Both the position numbers and the translations under genes were made by a program. The notes beneath the pieces were generated by a model. It was not told the DNA's origin, made no database searches, and was given only the letters and a program-made list of their open reading frames with translations. From CAWIXB01 sp963839955 (GTDB lineage: Bacteria; Actinomycetota; Actinomycetes; JACCUZ01), in NCBI GenBank assembly GCA_963839955.1, contig CAWIXB010000001.1, forward strand, positions 1,426,001-1,490,000: a DNA stretch of 64,000 nt, in the 5' to 3' direction. This document shows, in pieces, positions 1 through 9,482 of this stretch. Within the stretch, counting starts at the first letter, position 1. Each line of letters starts with the position of its first letter.

Positions 1-2
1 TC

Positions 3-386
3 GGAGCCCCCATCGCCCGGACGCTCGGCAACTGCCTCTCGGCCAACAGTGTGTCCGTGCTCGTGTCCCGACTCGGTGCACCGCGTGCTCTCGACGTGCT
101 GCTGCGAGCCCGGGTGCTCACGGCGGACGAGGCGCTGGCCGCTGGTTTTGTCGCGGAGGTGTGCGACGACGACGCCGTGGACGCGACGGTCGAGGACATC
201 CTCACGACCCTGCTCGCGCACGCCCCGCTCACCATGTGGGCGGCGAAGACAGCCGTGTCCCGGTTGCGGCGCGCGAGCCTTCCCGACGACGCCGACCTCA
301 TCGAGCGCACGTTCGGCAGTGACGACTTCCGCCGCGCGGTGCGGTCCTTCGCCACCAAGGAGAAGGTCGCGTGGACCGGCCGGTGA
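3..386 (+). CDS. Enoyl-CoA hydratase/isomerase family protein, C-terminal part
   Basis: The reading frame is open from the left edge, so the gene begins outside the window; about 127 residues remain. The visible part resembles the C-terminal half of crotonases: GAPIARTLGNCLS, then LGAPRALDVLLRARVLTADEALAAG (the usual helix plus the 'A..G.V..V' turn), then a helical tail. Crotonases hydrate or isomerise acyl-CoA thioesters in fatty acid or aromatic degradation; the exact substrate cannot be told because the oxyanion-hole segment is missing. The stop lies 16 bp inside the next gene, an IclR regulator, so the two are probably co-transcribed. Confidence 0.85.
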   Translation, partial: GAPIARTLGNCLSANSVSVLVSRLGAPRALDVLLRARVLTADEALAAGFVAEVCDDDAVDATVEDILTTLLAHAPLTMWAAKTAVSRLRRASLPDDADLIERTFGSDDFRRAVRSFATKEKVAWTGR

Positions 387-1162
387 GAGGCCCGCGCCGC
401 GCGGGCGTCCAGTCACTCGACCGCGCCTTCGAGCTCCTGGACGTGCTGGCCGACGCCGATGGGGACGTCGGGCTCAGCCAGCTCGCTCTCGCGGCTCAGC
501 TGCCTATGCCGACCACGCACCGGATCGTGCGGAGCCTGGTGTCGGCGGGTTACGTCGTGCAGCTCCCGACACGCCGCTACACCCTCGGACCACGATTGAT
601 CGGGCTGGGCGAGAGCGCCGGCCGGATGCTGGACGCGTGGGCCCGCCGGCAGCTGGCGCACCTCGCCGAGAGTGCCGGTGAGACCGCGAATCTGGCGATG
701 CTCGACGGCGACATGGTCGTCTACGTCGCGCAGGCACCCTCGTCGCGACACACGATGCGAATGTTCACCGAGGTCGGGCGGCGGGTGTTCCCTCACTGCA
801 CGGGCGTGGGCAAGGCGCTGCTCGCCGGGGTCGGCGACGACACCGTCCGCGAGATGCTGGGACGCGTCGGCATGCCGGTCCGCACCGACCGCACCATCAC
901 CGATCCCGACGCGTTCACCGCCGAGTTGGCGCTGGTGCGCGCGCGCGGCTACGCGGTCGACGACGGAGAGCAGGAGCAGGGTGTGCGCTGTGTGGCCGTC
1001 GCGCTGCCCGGAAACTCGAAGACGGCGATCTCCGTCTCCGGACCCGCCGGTCGCCTTACTGCCGACTCGTTTCCGACGCTCGTCCCGCTGCTGCGCTCGG
1101 CTGCCGATGGCCTGTCCGGTCAGTCCGGCGGCGTTGCGGCCCAGGAGGTCGGGCGGGCCTAG
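371..1162 (+). CDS. IclR family transcriptional regulator
   Basis: 263 residues, the normal length for IclR proteins. An N-terminal winged helix-turn-helix spans about residues 12-75 (SLDRAFELLDVLA; LPMPTTHRIVRSLVSAGYV), and an IclR effector-binding domain follows (VFPHCTGVGKALLAG; GYAVDDGEQEQGVRCVAVAL). IclR proteins usually control degradation operons in response to a small aromatic or carboxylic ligand. The GTG start at 371 overlaps the end of the enoyl-CoA hydratase gene, which suggests regulator and enzyme belong to one catabolic unit lying mainly to the left of the window. The ligand is unknown. Confidence 0.93.
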   Translation: MDRPVRGPRRAGVQSLDRAFELLDVLADADGDVGLSQLALAAQLPMPTTHRIVRSLVSAGYVVQLPTRRYTLGPRLIGLGESAGRMLDAWARRQLAHLAESAGETANLAMLDGDMVVYVAQAPSSRHTMRMFTEVGRRVFPHCTGVGKALLAGVGDDTVREMLGRVGMPVRTDRTITDPDAFTAELALVRARGYAVDDGEQEQGVRCVAVALPGNSKTAISVSGPAGRLTADSFPTLVPLLRSAADGLSGQSGGVAAQEVGRA

Positions 1163-1266
1163 CGTGGAGTCGCGGCGCCGATCTCCACAGTTTTCGTTGA
1201 CACCCGTCCGTCCACAGAAGCCGGCACGAACGGCTGCCGAGCGGGCGCGGCGACCACGATCCGTGC

Positions 1267-2319
1267 ATGACCTCGAGCGCGAAAACCGTCGTCCGCATCA
1301 CGAGCCCCGCGGACATTCTCGGTGTCCTGCCGCACCGGATCGGTTTCCAGCCGACCGAGAGCGTCGTCCTGCTCTGCCTTCACGGCCCGCGTCGGCGCGA
1401 CGGTGTCGTCATGCGCATGGACCTGGCGCCCCATGACGCCGACCCCGACGTGGCGGCCGACATGGCCGCGAGGGCGGCGGTCTCGGGTGCGACCGGCGCG
1501 ATCGTCGTCGTCTACACCGACTCACCTGATGACGAACCGATGGGCCTGCCCCGGCGCGGGCTTGTTGCCTTTCTGATCGACGCCCTGAAGGCATCGGGGG
1601 CGACCGTGCCGGAGGCGCTGCTGGTGCGTGACGGTCGCTGGTGGTCCTATCTGTGCGATGACGACTCATGCTGCCCGGCCACGGGCTCGGCTCTGCCGCA
1701 GGAGCCCACGCCGGCCGCCGCTCACTACGCCGCGGAGGCGGTGGCTGAGGGAGCCGTCGTGCTACCCGATCGGGTGGCGCTGGTGCGCACGGTGTGCCCG
1801 CCGCGCAACCCGGACGCCGACCTCGCCCGGCGGCAGGCGCGGAAACGCGCCGTGGGGAAGCAAGCGGCACTGCTCGACGGTGGCGACGCAACCGCTCTGC
1901 GCGACGAGGCGATCCCGTTGCTGCGGTCACTCAGGTGCCGATGGGCCGATGGATCACGGGAACTGTCCGTCGATGAGGCCGCCCAGGCAGTGTGCGCGCT
2001 GAGCGTCAAGGCCGTGCGCGATGAGGCCGTCACGATGTTGCTCGACGCCGATCCCCGTCCGTTCGTGGAGCTGCTGTCGGCGTTGGCGCGCCATGCGGAC
2101 GACGAGGACGCACCCGGTGTCTGCACGGCGCTCGCCTGGGTCGCCTACGCCGCCGGCAACGGGGCCATGGCGAACATTGCGCTCGAGCGGGCGCTGCATT
2201 GCGACCCCGGCTACGAGATGGCTCACCTCATCGACGAGGCGCTGGCCGGCATGGTGCCGCCGAAGCAGGTGCGCAGGATCACCCGCGACGTGCGCCTCGA
2301 GCTGCGCCGGGGCTCGTGA
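1267..2319 (+). CDS. DUF4192 domain-containing protein
   Basis: 350 residues of the actinobacterial DUF4192 family. The N-terminal signature is clear (ITSPADILGVLPHRIGFQPTESVVLLCL), followed by alternating strands and helices and a C-terminal helical region resembling a tetratricopeptide-like pair (ALAWVAYAAGNGAMANIALERAL). No signal peptide or membrane segment is visible, so it is probably cytosolic. The family has no established function. It stands alone, about 100 bp after the IclR gene and 34 bp before the LAL regulator. Confidence 0.88.
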   Translation: MTSSAKTVVRITSPADILGVLPHRIGFQPTESVVLLCLHGPRRRDGVVMRMDLAPHDADPDVAADMAARAAVSGATGAIVVVYTDSPDDEPMGLPRRGLVAFLIDALKASGATVPEALLVRDGRWWSYLCDDDSCCPATGSALPQEPTPAAAHYAAEAVAEGAVVLPDRVALVRTVCPPRNPDADLARRQARKRAVGKQAALLDGGDATALRDEAIPLLRSLRCRWADGSRELSVDEAAQAVCALSVKAVRDEAVTMLLDADPRPFVELLSALARHADDEDAPGVCTALAWVAYAAGNGAMANIALERALHCDPGYEMAHLIDEALAGMVPPKQVRRITRDVRLELRRGS

Positions 2320-2353
2320 CCATCCTGTCGGTGAGAGCCGCGATGATGGTCGG

Positions 2354-5300
2354 GTGACCGCCGAGCCGACCATCCCTGGCCGACCCCTCGTGGGGCGCTC
2401 CGACGAGCTGGCCGCCCTGCTCAAGCTCGTCGGGATCGATGCGACGACGGGAGGGGGCCGCGGTTCGTCGGGCAACGGTGGGTCGGGCGGCGGCCCGGGC
2501 ACGGGGTCCTCGGTGCTGCTCTCCGGCGACGCCGGCATGGGCAAGACCCGGCTGCTGAGCGAGCTGCGAGCCCGGGCGCAGAGCGCCGGCTGGCGGGTGA
2601 TGGTCGGCCACTGTCTCGACTTCGGTGACATGGCGCTGCCTTACCTCCCGTTCAGCGAGGCCTTCGGGCGGCTCACGATCGAGGCGCCGGCGCTGGCCCA
2701 GTCCCTGGTCGAGGCGAGTCCGGCCGTCGCCCGGCTCATGCCTCGCCGGCGGTTGCTCACCGATGCGGCGGCAGACGATGACCGGGAGGTCCCCGTCGAC
2801 CGGGCCGACCTCTTCGAGGCGGTGCATGCGGCCCTCGCCCAGCTGGCGCGCGTCCAACCCTTGCTGCTCCTCGTGGAGGACGTGCACTGGGCCGACCAGT
2901 CGACCCGCGAGATGTTGAGCTTCCTGTTCACCCGCCAGTTCGACGAACAGGTTTCGGTGGTCGCGTCCTACCGCAGTGACGACCTGCATCGCCGCCATCC
3001 GCTGCGCACGGTCGCGGCCGAGTGGGCGCGACTGCCGACGGTCAGCCGGGTGGCGCTCCGCCCGCTCGCGGACGACGACGTCCGTTCCCTCGTCGGTCTG
3101 CTGCACCCGATGCCGATGTCCGAGCGGGATCTGCGCGGCATCATCGCTCGCGCCGAGGGCAATGCCTTCTTCGCCGAGGAGCTGGTGGCCGCCTCCGCCC
3201 ACGGCAGCGGCCTGCTGCCGACCGATCTCGCTGACCTGCTGCTCGTCCGGCTGGACCAGCTCGACGACGGCGGGCGGCAGGTCGTGCGTGCCGCGTCCGT
3301 GGCCGGTCGCCGGGTTCCCCACGAGCTGCTCGCCCATGTCGTCGACCTCGACGGGCCGACCCTCGACGTTGCCCTGCGCACCGCGGTCGAGACCAATGTG
3401 CTGGTCCCGGTCGGCGCCGACGGATATGCGTTCCGCCACGCGCTGCTGGCCGAAGCGGTCTACGACGACCTGTTGCCCGGAGAGCGGGTGCGCCTGCACG
3501 GCGCCTATGCCGCCGCGCTCATCGCCCGCGACGTCGACGGGACGGCGGCCGAGCTGGCCAGGCACGCGCGTGCCGCCCACGACCTCGAGACGGCCACCCG
3601 CGCCAGCATCCAGGCGGGCGACGAGGCGATGGCCGTCGGCGGTCCCGGTGAGGCGGCAAGCCACTACGAGATGGCGCTCGAGCTGCTCGCCGATGGCCAC
3701 GACGGCGAGCCGCGGGCGGGGGCGGGTGAGCCGATCGATGTGGTCGCGCTCGTCATCCGTGCCAGCGAGGCGGCGATTGCGGCCGGCAACGTCTACCGAG
3801 CGGGCGCGCTCGTCGAAGAACGGCTACGGCTGCTGCCACCCGATGCGTCGCCGTTGCAACGCGCCAAGCTGCTGCACGCCCAGGCCATCTCGGCGCTGGT
3901 CAGCGAGAGCACGGTCGACATCCTGGCGGTGACAACGGAGGCCATGGCGCTCGTTCCGGCTGATCCGCCGACTCCGCTCCGCGCGCGGGTCGTCGCCGCG
4001 CATGCGCGGGCCACCGCCGATCGTTCGCGCCACGCCGAGGCGGCTCGCTGGGCGAGCGAGGCGCTGGGGATGGCCCGTGAGCTCGGCCGAACCGATGTCG
4101 CCGCCGACGCCGCTTCCACATTGGTGTGGCTCGGCAAGCGGGTGGCCAACCCCGACGCCTCCCGCCATGTTCTCGAACAGACGGTGGCTGACGCTCGGGC
4201 CGCGGGGGAGGTGGCCGCCGAGCTTCGGGGTCAGTACAACCTCGCCATGCTGCACTTCGAGGTCGGGCGGCTGACCGAAGCGGAGGAGGGCTTCCGCACC
4301 GCGGCCGAGCGTGCGCGCGAGGCCGGGCGACCGTGGGCGCCCTTCGGGATGGAGTCGCGCGCGCTGTCGGGCCTGGTGGCCTACGTGCGCGGTGACTGGA
4401 ACGCCGCCAACCGCATCCTCGACGTCACCGGCGAGACGCCCTCCGGAGGGGCGGAGGCGGTGCTCGGCTCGATTCGGTTGGCAGTGAGCGCGGGCCGCGG
4501 TCAGACCGACGATCTCGCCCTGGTTTCCTACTTGCGCTCCTGGTGGGAGAAGGACGGCCTCGTCGCGGTCCATGCCGCCGCAGCCGCCATCGACCTGCAC
4601 GGTGACGCGGGTGACCTCGCGTCGGCCATCGCGGTGCACGACGACGTCGTGGCAACGGTCGGCAAGATGTGGGAGATACCTGCGTTCCAGGCCCGGATCC
4701 GTCTGAGCGCGCTGCTCCTCGGCCAGCTCGCCTCGGAAGCCGCGCGGGCCTCTGCTCTTGATCGCGCACTTCTCGGAGAGCGTGGGACGGAGCTCGTCGG
4801 TGCCGTCGCTGCTGTCGTCGCGCGTGACGAGGAGCGCGGCAGCACCCGTGGTCCGGAGGGCCAGGCATGGCTCGCCAGGGCGGCCGCCGAGCACGCCCGG
4901 ATCCGCTGGCTCATCGGCGTCGACGCGCCCGGCGAAGATGAACTGGTCGCCGTGTGGGAGGAAGCGGTCGAGAAGTTCGCGACGTACGGCCACGTCTTCG
5001 AGGAGGCGCGCTCACGGGCCAGGCTCGCCGCGGTGCTGCGCGCCGTCGGCCGCGCACCCGACGCCGATGTGCAGGCCGACCTCGCCCGGGAGGTCGCCCG
5101 GCGGCTTGGCGCCGCGCCCCTCGTAGCGGAGCTGCGCATCCTGGGCGGCGAGTCGGGCCCGGGTCAGCGCGTCGAGCAGCGCCGCGACGAGGCGTTGACC
5201 GCGCGCGAGCGCGAGGTGCTCGCGCTGGTGGCCCAGGGCCGCAGCAACCGCGACATCGCCGGCCAACTGTTCATCAGCGCCAAGACGGTGAGCGTGCACG

Positions 5301-5389
5301 TCTCCAACCTCATGGCCAAGCTCGGCGCGGGCGGGCGCACCGAAGCCGTCGCCGTCGCCCGTCGCCGAGGCCTCCTCCCCGACGACTGA
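2354..5389 (+). CDS. LuxR-family (LAL-type) ATP-binding transcriptional regulator
   Basis: About 1011 residues from the GTG at 2354; an in-frame opening upstream overlaps DUF4192 and is unlikely to be used. An N-terminal AAA/STAND ATPase carries Walker A GDAGMGKT (residues 58-65) and Walker B LLLLVEDVHWAD (near 170-181). A long helical TPR-like middle follows, and a C-terminal LuxR helix-turn-helix occupies the last 67 residues (LTAREREVLALVAQGRSNRD; KTVSVHVSNLMAKL). Large ATP-binding LuxR regulators typically switch on secondary metabolism or sugar utilisation genes. A Gly/Ser-rich linker at residues 32-53 sits just before Walker A. No obvious target operon adjoins it. Confidence 0.92.
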   Translation: MTAEPTIPGRPLVGRSDELAALLKLVGIDATTGGGRGSSGNGGSGGGPGTGSSVLLSGDAGMGKTRLLSELRARAQSAGWRVMVGHCLDFGDMALPYLPFSEAFGRLTIEAPALAQSLVEASPAVARLMPRRRLLTDAAADDDREVPVDRADLFEAVHAALAQLARVQPLLLLVEDVHWADQSTREMLSFLFTRQFDEQVSVVASYRSDDLHRRHPLRTVAAEWARLPTVSRVALRPLADDDVRSLVGLLHPMPMSERDLRGIIARAEGNAFFAEELVAASAHGSGLLPTDLADLLLVRLDQLDDGGRQVVRAASVAGRRVPHELLAHVVDLDGPTLDVALRTAVETNVLVPVGADGYAFRHALLAEAVYDDLLPGERVRLHGAYAAALIARDVDGTAAELARHARAAHDLETATRASIQAGDEAMAVGGPGEAASHYEMALELLADGHDGEPRAGAGEPIDVVALVIRASEAAIAAGNVYRAGALVEERLRLLPPDASPLQRAKLLHAQAISALVSESTVDILAVTTEAMALVPADPPTPLRARVVAAHARATADRSRHAEAARWASEALGMARELGRTDVAADAASTLVWLGKRVANPDASRHVLEQTVADARAAGEVAAELRGQYNLAMLHFEVGRLTEAEEGFRTAAERAREAGRPWAPFGMESRALSGLVAYVRGDWNAANRILDVTGETPSGGAEAVLGSIRLAVSAGRGQTDDLALVSYLRSWWEKDGLVAVHAAAAAIDLHGDAGDLASAIAVHDDVVATVGKMWEIPAFQARIRLSALLLGQLASEAARASALDRALLGERGTELVGAVAAVVARDEERGSTRGPEGQAWLARAAAEHARIRWLIGVDAPGEDELVAVWEEAVEKFATYGHVFEEARSRARLAAVLRAVGRAPDADVQADLAREVARRLGAAPLVAELRILGGESGPGQRVEQRRDEALTAREREVLALVAQGRSNRDIAGQLFISAKTVSVHVSNLMAKLGAGGRTEAVAVARRRGLLPDD

Positions 5390-5488
5390 CTGACCCCCAC
5401 TCCCACCCCTTCAGCGGTGATCATGCAGTTGTGCAGGTCGCGGCACTGACCATCACTGCGGCTTGGCATGGGCTGGGAGGATCGGGGA

Positions 5489-6181
5489 GTGCCACTCCCG
5501 CCGGTCGAGCCCAAGCGCGAACCTCCCCGCACCTACAAGCGGCGCGCGGGCCGGGTCACCAGCGGGCAGGCCGACGCGCGCGAGCGGCTCTGGACGGTGC
5601 TCGGCGTCGACATCGACGGTTCGCCGCTGCACCTGCCGACCTTGTTCGGGCGTACCTCCGACGTCGTGGTCGAGATCGGCTTCGGCATGGGCGAAGCGAC
5701 CGTTGCGATGGCTGCGGCACAGCCGGACCTCGACGTCCTCGCCGTCGACGTGCACAGGCCGGGCCAGGGTGCGCTCCTGCGGGCGGTCGACGAACAGGAG
5801 GTCACCAACCTGCGGGTCGGCGACGGCGACGCCTTGATCCTGCTGCGCGAGATGCTCGCTCCGGGGTCGCTGCACGGTGTTCGCGTCCTGTTCCCCGACC
5901 CGTGGCCGAAGCGGCGGCACTGGAAGCGGCGGCTCGTCGGGCCGGGCTTCGCCGACGTGGTCGCGTCCCGGCTCGCACCCGGAGGCTGGGTGCACGTGGC
6001 AACCGACTCTGCGCCGTACGCCGAGCAGGCGCGCGACGTGTTCGGCGGGCATCCCCTGTTCGCGCTGACCGACGACGTGCCCTGGCGGGTGTGCACCCGC
6101 TTCGAGGAGCAGGCGATCGCCGCCGGCCGTCCCGCGTACGACGTCGCCGCCGTGCGCCTGGCGATCGAGGCGCGACGGTGA
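5489..6181 (+). CDS. trmB: tRNA (guanine-N7)-methyltransferase
   Basis: TrmB makes m7G46 in the tRNA variable loop using S-adenosylmethionine. The 230-residue protein shows the SAM-binding glycine motif VEIGFGMGE (about 61-69), the acidic end of the next strand (VDVHRPG), and the family signature FPDPWPKRRHWKRR (135-148). I chose GTG 5489 because GGGAGG sits eight bases before it; an in-frame ATG at 5468 would add seven residues. Its stop overlaps the start of a small S4-domain gene, an RNA-related pairing consistent with a housekeeping role. Confidence 0.93.
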   Translation: MPLPPVEPKREPPRTYKRRAGRVTSGQADARERLWTVLGVDIDGSPLHLPTLFGRTSDVVVEIGFGMGEATVAMAAAQPDLDVLAVDVHRPGQGALLRAVDEQEVTNLRVGDGDALILLREMLAPGSLHGVRVLFPDPWPKRRHWKRRLVGPGFADVVASRLAPGGWVHVATDSAPYAEQARDVFGGHPLFALTDDVPWRVCTRFEEQAIAAGRPAYDVAAVRLAIEARR

Positions 6182-6384
6182 GCGAGGTCGAGGTCGGCGA
6201 GCAGGGAATCCGGCTCGGGCAACTGCTCAAGCTGGCCAACCTCGTCGAGTCCGGCGGCGCCGCCCGCGCCCTGCTCGGGTCGGGCTCGGTGACGGTCAAC
6301 GGGTCGGTCGAGACCCGCCGCGGCGCCCAGCTGAAGGTCGGCGACGTGGTCGAGTGCGCAGGGGAGCGGCTGACGCTGACCTGA
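6178..6384 (+). CDS. RNA-binding S4 domain protein (YbcJ/YaaA type)
   Basis: A 68-residue protein made almost entirely of one S4 fold: RLGQLLKLANLVESGGAARALL, then GSVTVNGSVETRRGAQLKVGDVVE. Stand-alone S4 proteins of this size are predicted RNA binders linked to ribosome or tRNA functions. The GTG start overlaps the trmB stop by four bases (GTGA), so translation is probably coupled. It is too small to carry a catalytic domain, so a pseudouridine synthase role is excluded. Confidence 0.85.
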   Translation: MSEVEVGEQGIRLGQLLKLANLVESGGAARALLGSGSVTVNGSVETRRGAQLKVGDVVECAGERLTLT

Positions 6385-6429
6385 GCCGGTGTTCAGGCAC
6401 CCCGGCAGGCCGCCACATACGCTGCGGGC

Positions 6430-8877
6430 ATGGCGGAGACGGAACTACCCAGCCGGGCCCGGGTCGTGGTCGTGGGTGGTGGAGTCATCGGGACGTCGGT
6501 CGCCTACCACCTGGCGAAGCTGGGCGAGGACGTGCTGCTGCTCGAGCGCGACCGGCTGACCTCGGGGACGACGTGGCACGCAGCCGGGCTGATGGTGACG
6601 TTCGGGTCGACGTCCGAGACGTCGACGTCGATGCGTCAGTACACCCGCGACCTCTACGCACGGCTGGAGGAGGAGACCGGGCTCTCGACCGGCTTCAAGC
6701 CGGTCGGCTTCATCGAGGTGGCCAGCGACGACGACCGGCTCGAGGAGTACCGCCGAGTCTCTGCGTTCAACCGGCTCTGCGGCATCGACGTACACGAGAT
6801 CTCCGCCGCCGAGGTGGGTGCGCTGTTCCCGCTCGCGCGCACCGACGACATCCTCGCGGGCTTCTACGTCGAGGACGACGGCCGCGCCAACCCGGTCGAC
6901 GTGACGATGTCGCTGGCGCGCGGTGCACGGATGGCCGGCGCGACGGTGCTCGAGGGTGTGCCGGTGATCGACGTGGTCACGCACGGCGGGGCGGTGACCG
7001 GCGTGCGTACGGCGAGGGGCGACGTCGAGTGCGAGGTCGTCGTCAACTGCGCCGGCATGTGGGCGCGCCAGCTCGGCGCCCGGTCGGGCGTCAACATCCC
7101 GTTGCAGGCGGCCGAGCACTACTACCTGCTGACCGAGCCGATCGCCGGCATCTCCAGCGACTGGCCGGTGCTCGAGGACCCCGCGTCCTACGGCTACTTC
7201 CGCGAGGAGGGCGGCGGCCTGATGCTCGGCCTCTTCGAGGCGGAGTGCGCGCCGTGGCACGTCGACGGCATACCGGAGGACTTCTCGTTCGGTGTGCTGC
7301 CGCCCGACTGGGAGCGGATGGGCCAGTACCTCGAGGTCGCGATGCGCCGGGTGCCGGTGTCGATCGACGCGGGCATCCGCACGTTCTTCTGCGGGCCGGA
7401 GAGCTTCACACCCGACCTCGCGCCGGTGGTCGGCGAGGCGCCCGAGGTGCGTGGCTACTTCGTTGCGGCGGGGCTGAACTCCATCGGGATCCTCACCGGG
7501 GGCGGGCTCGGCCGGGCGCTCGCCCAGTGGATCGTGGACGGGCGCCCCGACCTCGACGTGACGGAGATGAACATCGACCGGCTGCACACCTACCAGGCCA
7601 ACCCCGAGTACCTGGCGACCCGCACTGTCGAGTCACTCGGCACGGTCTACAAGACCCACTACCCGACCAGGTCGATGGAGACCGCTCGCGGTGCGAAGAA
7701 GTCGCCGCTGCACGACTGCCTCGCCTCTGTCGGCGCCTACTTCCGCGACGTGAGCGGCTGGGAGGGTGCGGACTGGTACGCCCCCGCCGGCGACTCGCCG
7801 ACGGTGGACGCGCTGTCGTGGGGGCGGCAGAACTGGTTCGAGTGGTGGGCCGCGGAGCACCGTGCCATTCGCGAGGGCGTCGGCCTGATGGACATGTCGT
7901 TCATGTCGAAGTTCCTCGTGCAGGGCCGAGACTCCGGTCGCCTGCTCGAGTGGCTGTCGGCCGGCCACGTCGACGGCGAGGCCGGCGTCATCACCTACAC
8001 GCCGTGGCTCAACGACGGCGGCACGATCGAGGCCGACCTCACCGTCACCAAGCTCTCCGACGACCGCTTCTGGGTCGTCGCGTCGGACACCGCGCACGGG
8101 CACGCCCTGGCGTGGATGCGACGGCACATCGACGACATGCACGTGACGGTCACCGACGTGACGTCGGGCTGGGGACAGATCAACGTGCAGGGCCCGAGGT
8201 CTCGCGAGGTCCTGCAGTCGCTCAGCTCGGCGGACCTGTCGAACGGCGCGTTCCCGTTCAGGACCGCGCGCGAGATCGACCTCGGCCTCGCCCGGGCGCT
8301 GTGCGTGCGCATCACCTACGTCGGCGAGCTGGGCTACGAGCTCTACATTCCAGCCGAGCAGACGACGCACGTGTACGACCGACTGGTCGCCGCCGGATCA
8401 CCGTTCGGCCTGCGCCACGCTGGCCTCAAGGCGCTCGCGAGCCTGCGTATGGAGAAGGGGTACCGCGACTACGGCCACGACATCGACAACACCGACTCGG
8501 TCCTCGAGGCGGGCCTCGGGTTCGCGGTCGACGAGTCGAAACCCTTCCTCGGTCGCGACGCGGTGACCGCCCGCAAGGCCGAGGGACCGTTGTCCCGTCG
8601 CCTCGTGCAGGTGCTTCTGCGCGACCCGGAGCCGATGCTCTTTCACGCCGAGCCGGTGCTGCGCGACGGGAAGCCGGTCGGCTACGTGCGCGCCGCGTCC
8701 TACGGTCACACGCTCGGCGCCGCGGTCGGCCTGGCGATGGTCGATGGTGGCGAGCCCGTCGACAAGGCGTGGCTCGAAGGCGCGGAGTGGGAGGTCGACA
8801 TCGCCGGCCGGCTGCATCCCGCGACGGCGTCACTGCGCCCGTTCTACGACCCTACGTCCTCGAGGGTCAAGGGCTGA
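6430..8877 (+). CDS. GcvT family FAD-dependent oxidoreductase (dimethylglycine/sarcosine dehydrogenase-like)
   Basis: 815 residues in the two-part layout of dimethylglycine and sarcosine dehydrogenases. An N-terminal FAD-binding DAO domain begins VVVVGGGVIGTSVAYHLA (about 12-29) and contains SGTTWHAAGLM, where the His is typical of the flavinylation region. A central FAD-linked region is followed by a C-terminal aminomethyltransferase (GcvT-like) half that would pass the one-carbon unit to tetrahydrofolate (GYELYIPAEQ; LRMEKGYRDYGHDI; GLGFAVD). The likely role is oxidative demethylation of an N-methyl amino compound, with the substrate unresolved. It stands alone, and a hairpin covers its stop codon. 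Confidence 0.9.
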   Translation: MAETELPSRARVVVVGGGVIGTSVAYHLAKLGEDVLLLERDRLTSGTTWHAAGLMVTFGSTSETSTSMRQYTRDLYARLEEETGLSTGFKPVGFIEVASDDDRLEEYRRVSAFNRLCGIDVHEISAAEVGALFPLARTDDILAGFYVEDDGRANPVDVTMSLARGARMAGATVLEGVPVIDVVTHGGAVTGVRTARGDVECEVVVNCAGMWARQLGARSGVNIPLQAAEHYYLLTEPIAGISSDWPVLEDPASYGYFREEGGGLMLGLFEAECAPWHVDGIPEDFSFGVLPPDWERMGQYLEVAMRRVPVSIDAGIRTFFCGPESFTPDLAPVVGEAPEVRGYFVAAGLNSIGILTGGGLGRALAQWIVDGRPDLDVTEMNIDRLHTYQANPEYLATRTVESLGTVYKTHYPTRSMETARGAKKSPLHDCLASVGAYFRDVSGWEGADWYAPAGDSPTVDALSWGRQNWFEWWAAEHRAIREGVGLMDMSFMSKFLVQGRDSGRLLEWLSAGHVDGEAGVITYTPWLNDGGTIEADLTVTKLSDDRFWVVASDTAHGHALAWMRRHIDDMHVTVTDVTSGWGQINVQGPRSREVLQSLSSADLSNGAFPFRTAREIDLGLARALCVRITYVGELGYELYIPAEQTTHVYDRLVAAGSPFGLRHAGLKALASLRMEKGYRDYGHDIDNTDSVLEAGLGFAVDESKPFLGRDAVTARKAEGPLSRRLVQVLLRDPEPMLFHAEPVLRDGKPVGYVRAASYGHTLGAAVGLAMVDGGEPVDKAWLEGAEWEVDIAGRLHPATASLRPFYDPTSSRVKG

Positions 8878-8881
8878 CCCT
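8863..8881. terminator. Hairpin at the convergent end of the GcvT-like and DUF4262 genes
   Basis: AGGGTCA and TGACCCT form a perfect seven-base stem around AGGGC, overlapping the stop codon of the + strand oxidoreductase. The opposing gene ends 16 bases further on. It has no T tract, as is usual for high-GC actinobacterial terminators, and the stem is short, so the call is tentative. Confidence 0.45.
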
Positions 8882-8896
8882 TCTCGTCCTGGTTGC

Positions 8897-9403
8897 TCAG
8901 GCGCGAAACATCCCGGGGCGTGGCTGCTTCTCAGGTGCGGCATAGCCGGATTCCCACGGGAAGCGCCCGGCGATGTCGTCGTAGCTCAGCTGGAACACGG
9001 GCACCGAGAACTCGTCGGGCCATTGGTAGAAGCGATTCGCTTCGAACACGATCTCGCCAGGGTTGGAAAGGGTCTCGACGATGATGCGGTGCGGCCAAGG
9101 GGCGAAAGTCAGAAGCTGGCCCGGCACCAGGTCGGCGCCGGCCCGGACCCGGTCGTGGAGCTCGTTGAGGACCCCGAAGGTGGTGTCCTGGCCCGCGCCG
9201 AGGATCAGCAGCTCCGGGTGCCCAAGCCCGAAGAGACCCACCGTGTAGCCGAAGTCCGGGTCGCCAGGGTCACCCCCGTCGCAGCCGGGCGCGGTGCATG
9301 TGCCACCGCCGACGTAGACGATGTGGACCCCGTATTCGCGGACGTTGGCCGTGGTCACCACGGCTTCCTGATCCATCCACGCGATGGCCTGCGCGTCGTT
9401 CAT
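8897..9403 (-). CDS. DUF4262 domain-containing protein
   Basis: About 168 residues. The DUF4262 hallmarks are present: FGYTVGLFGLGHPELLILG near the front and DLVPGQLLTFAPWPHRIIVE in the middle. The family is uncharacterised. I chose ATG 9403 because the antisense strand carries GGGAGG six bases before it; the frame stays open to 9460 with an earlier start. A short insert, CTAPGCDGGDPGDP, gives an extra cysteine pair. Base composition looks slightly less GC-rich than the housekeeping neighbours, as does the next gene. Confidence 0.8.
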   Translation of the reverse strand: MNDAQAIAWMDQEAVVTTANVREYGVHIVYVGGGTCTAPGCDGGDPGDPDFGYTVGLFGLGHPELLILGAGQDTTFGVLNELHDRVRAGADLVPGQLLTFAPWPHRIIVETLSNPGEIVFEANRFYQWPDEFSVPVFQLSYDDIAGRFPWESGYAAPEKQPRPGMFRA

Positions 9404-9482
9404 CTGCTGCCTCCCGAGCGTCGTCGTCAGGACGTCGACGTTAGGCAGAACCTCCGACATTTTCGGCGACGAACTCCACTAG

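Noticed and set aside
1197..1202. TTGACA -35 promoter element before DUF4192
   Set aside because: No acceptable -10 sequence lies 16-18 bases downstream, so I did not annotate a promoter.
1178..1220. Two TCCACAG repeats resembling DnaA boxes
   Set aside because: Only two partial matches, no AT-rich unwinding region and no dnaA/dnaN nearby; not an origin.
2021..2353. Upstream extension of the LAL regulator frame
   Set aside because: It overlaps the DUF4192 coding region in another frame and has no regulator homology; GTG 2354 gives the normal N-terminus.
6354..8945. An 863-codon + strand frame within the GcvT-like gene
   Set aside because: It shares the region with a frame of clear FAD and GcvT homology and its product is an arginine-rich low-complexity sequence.
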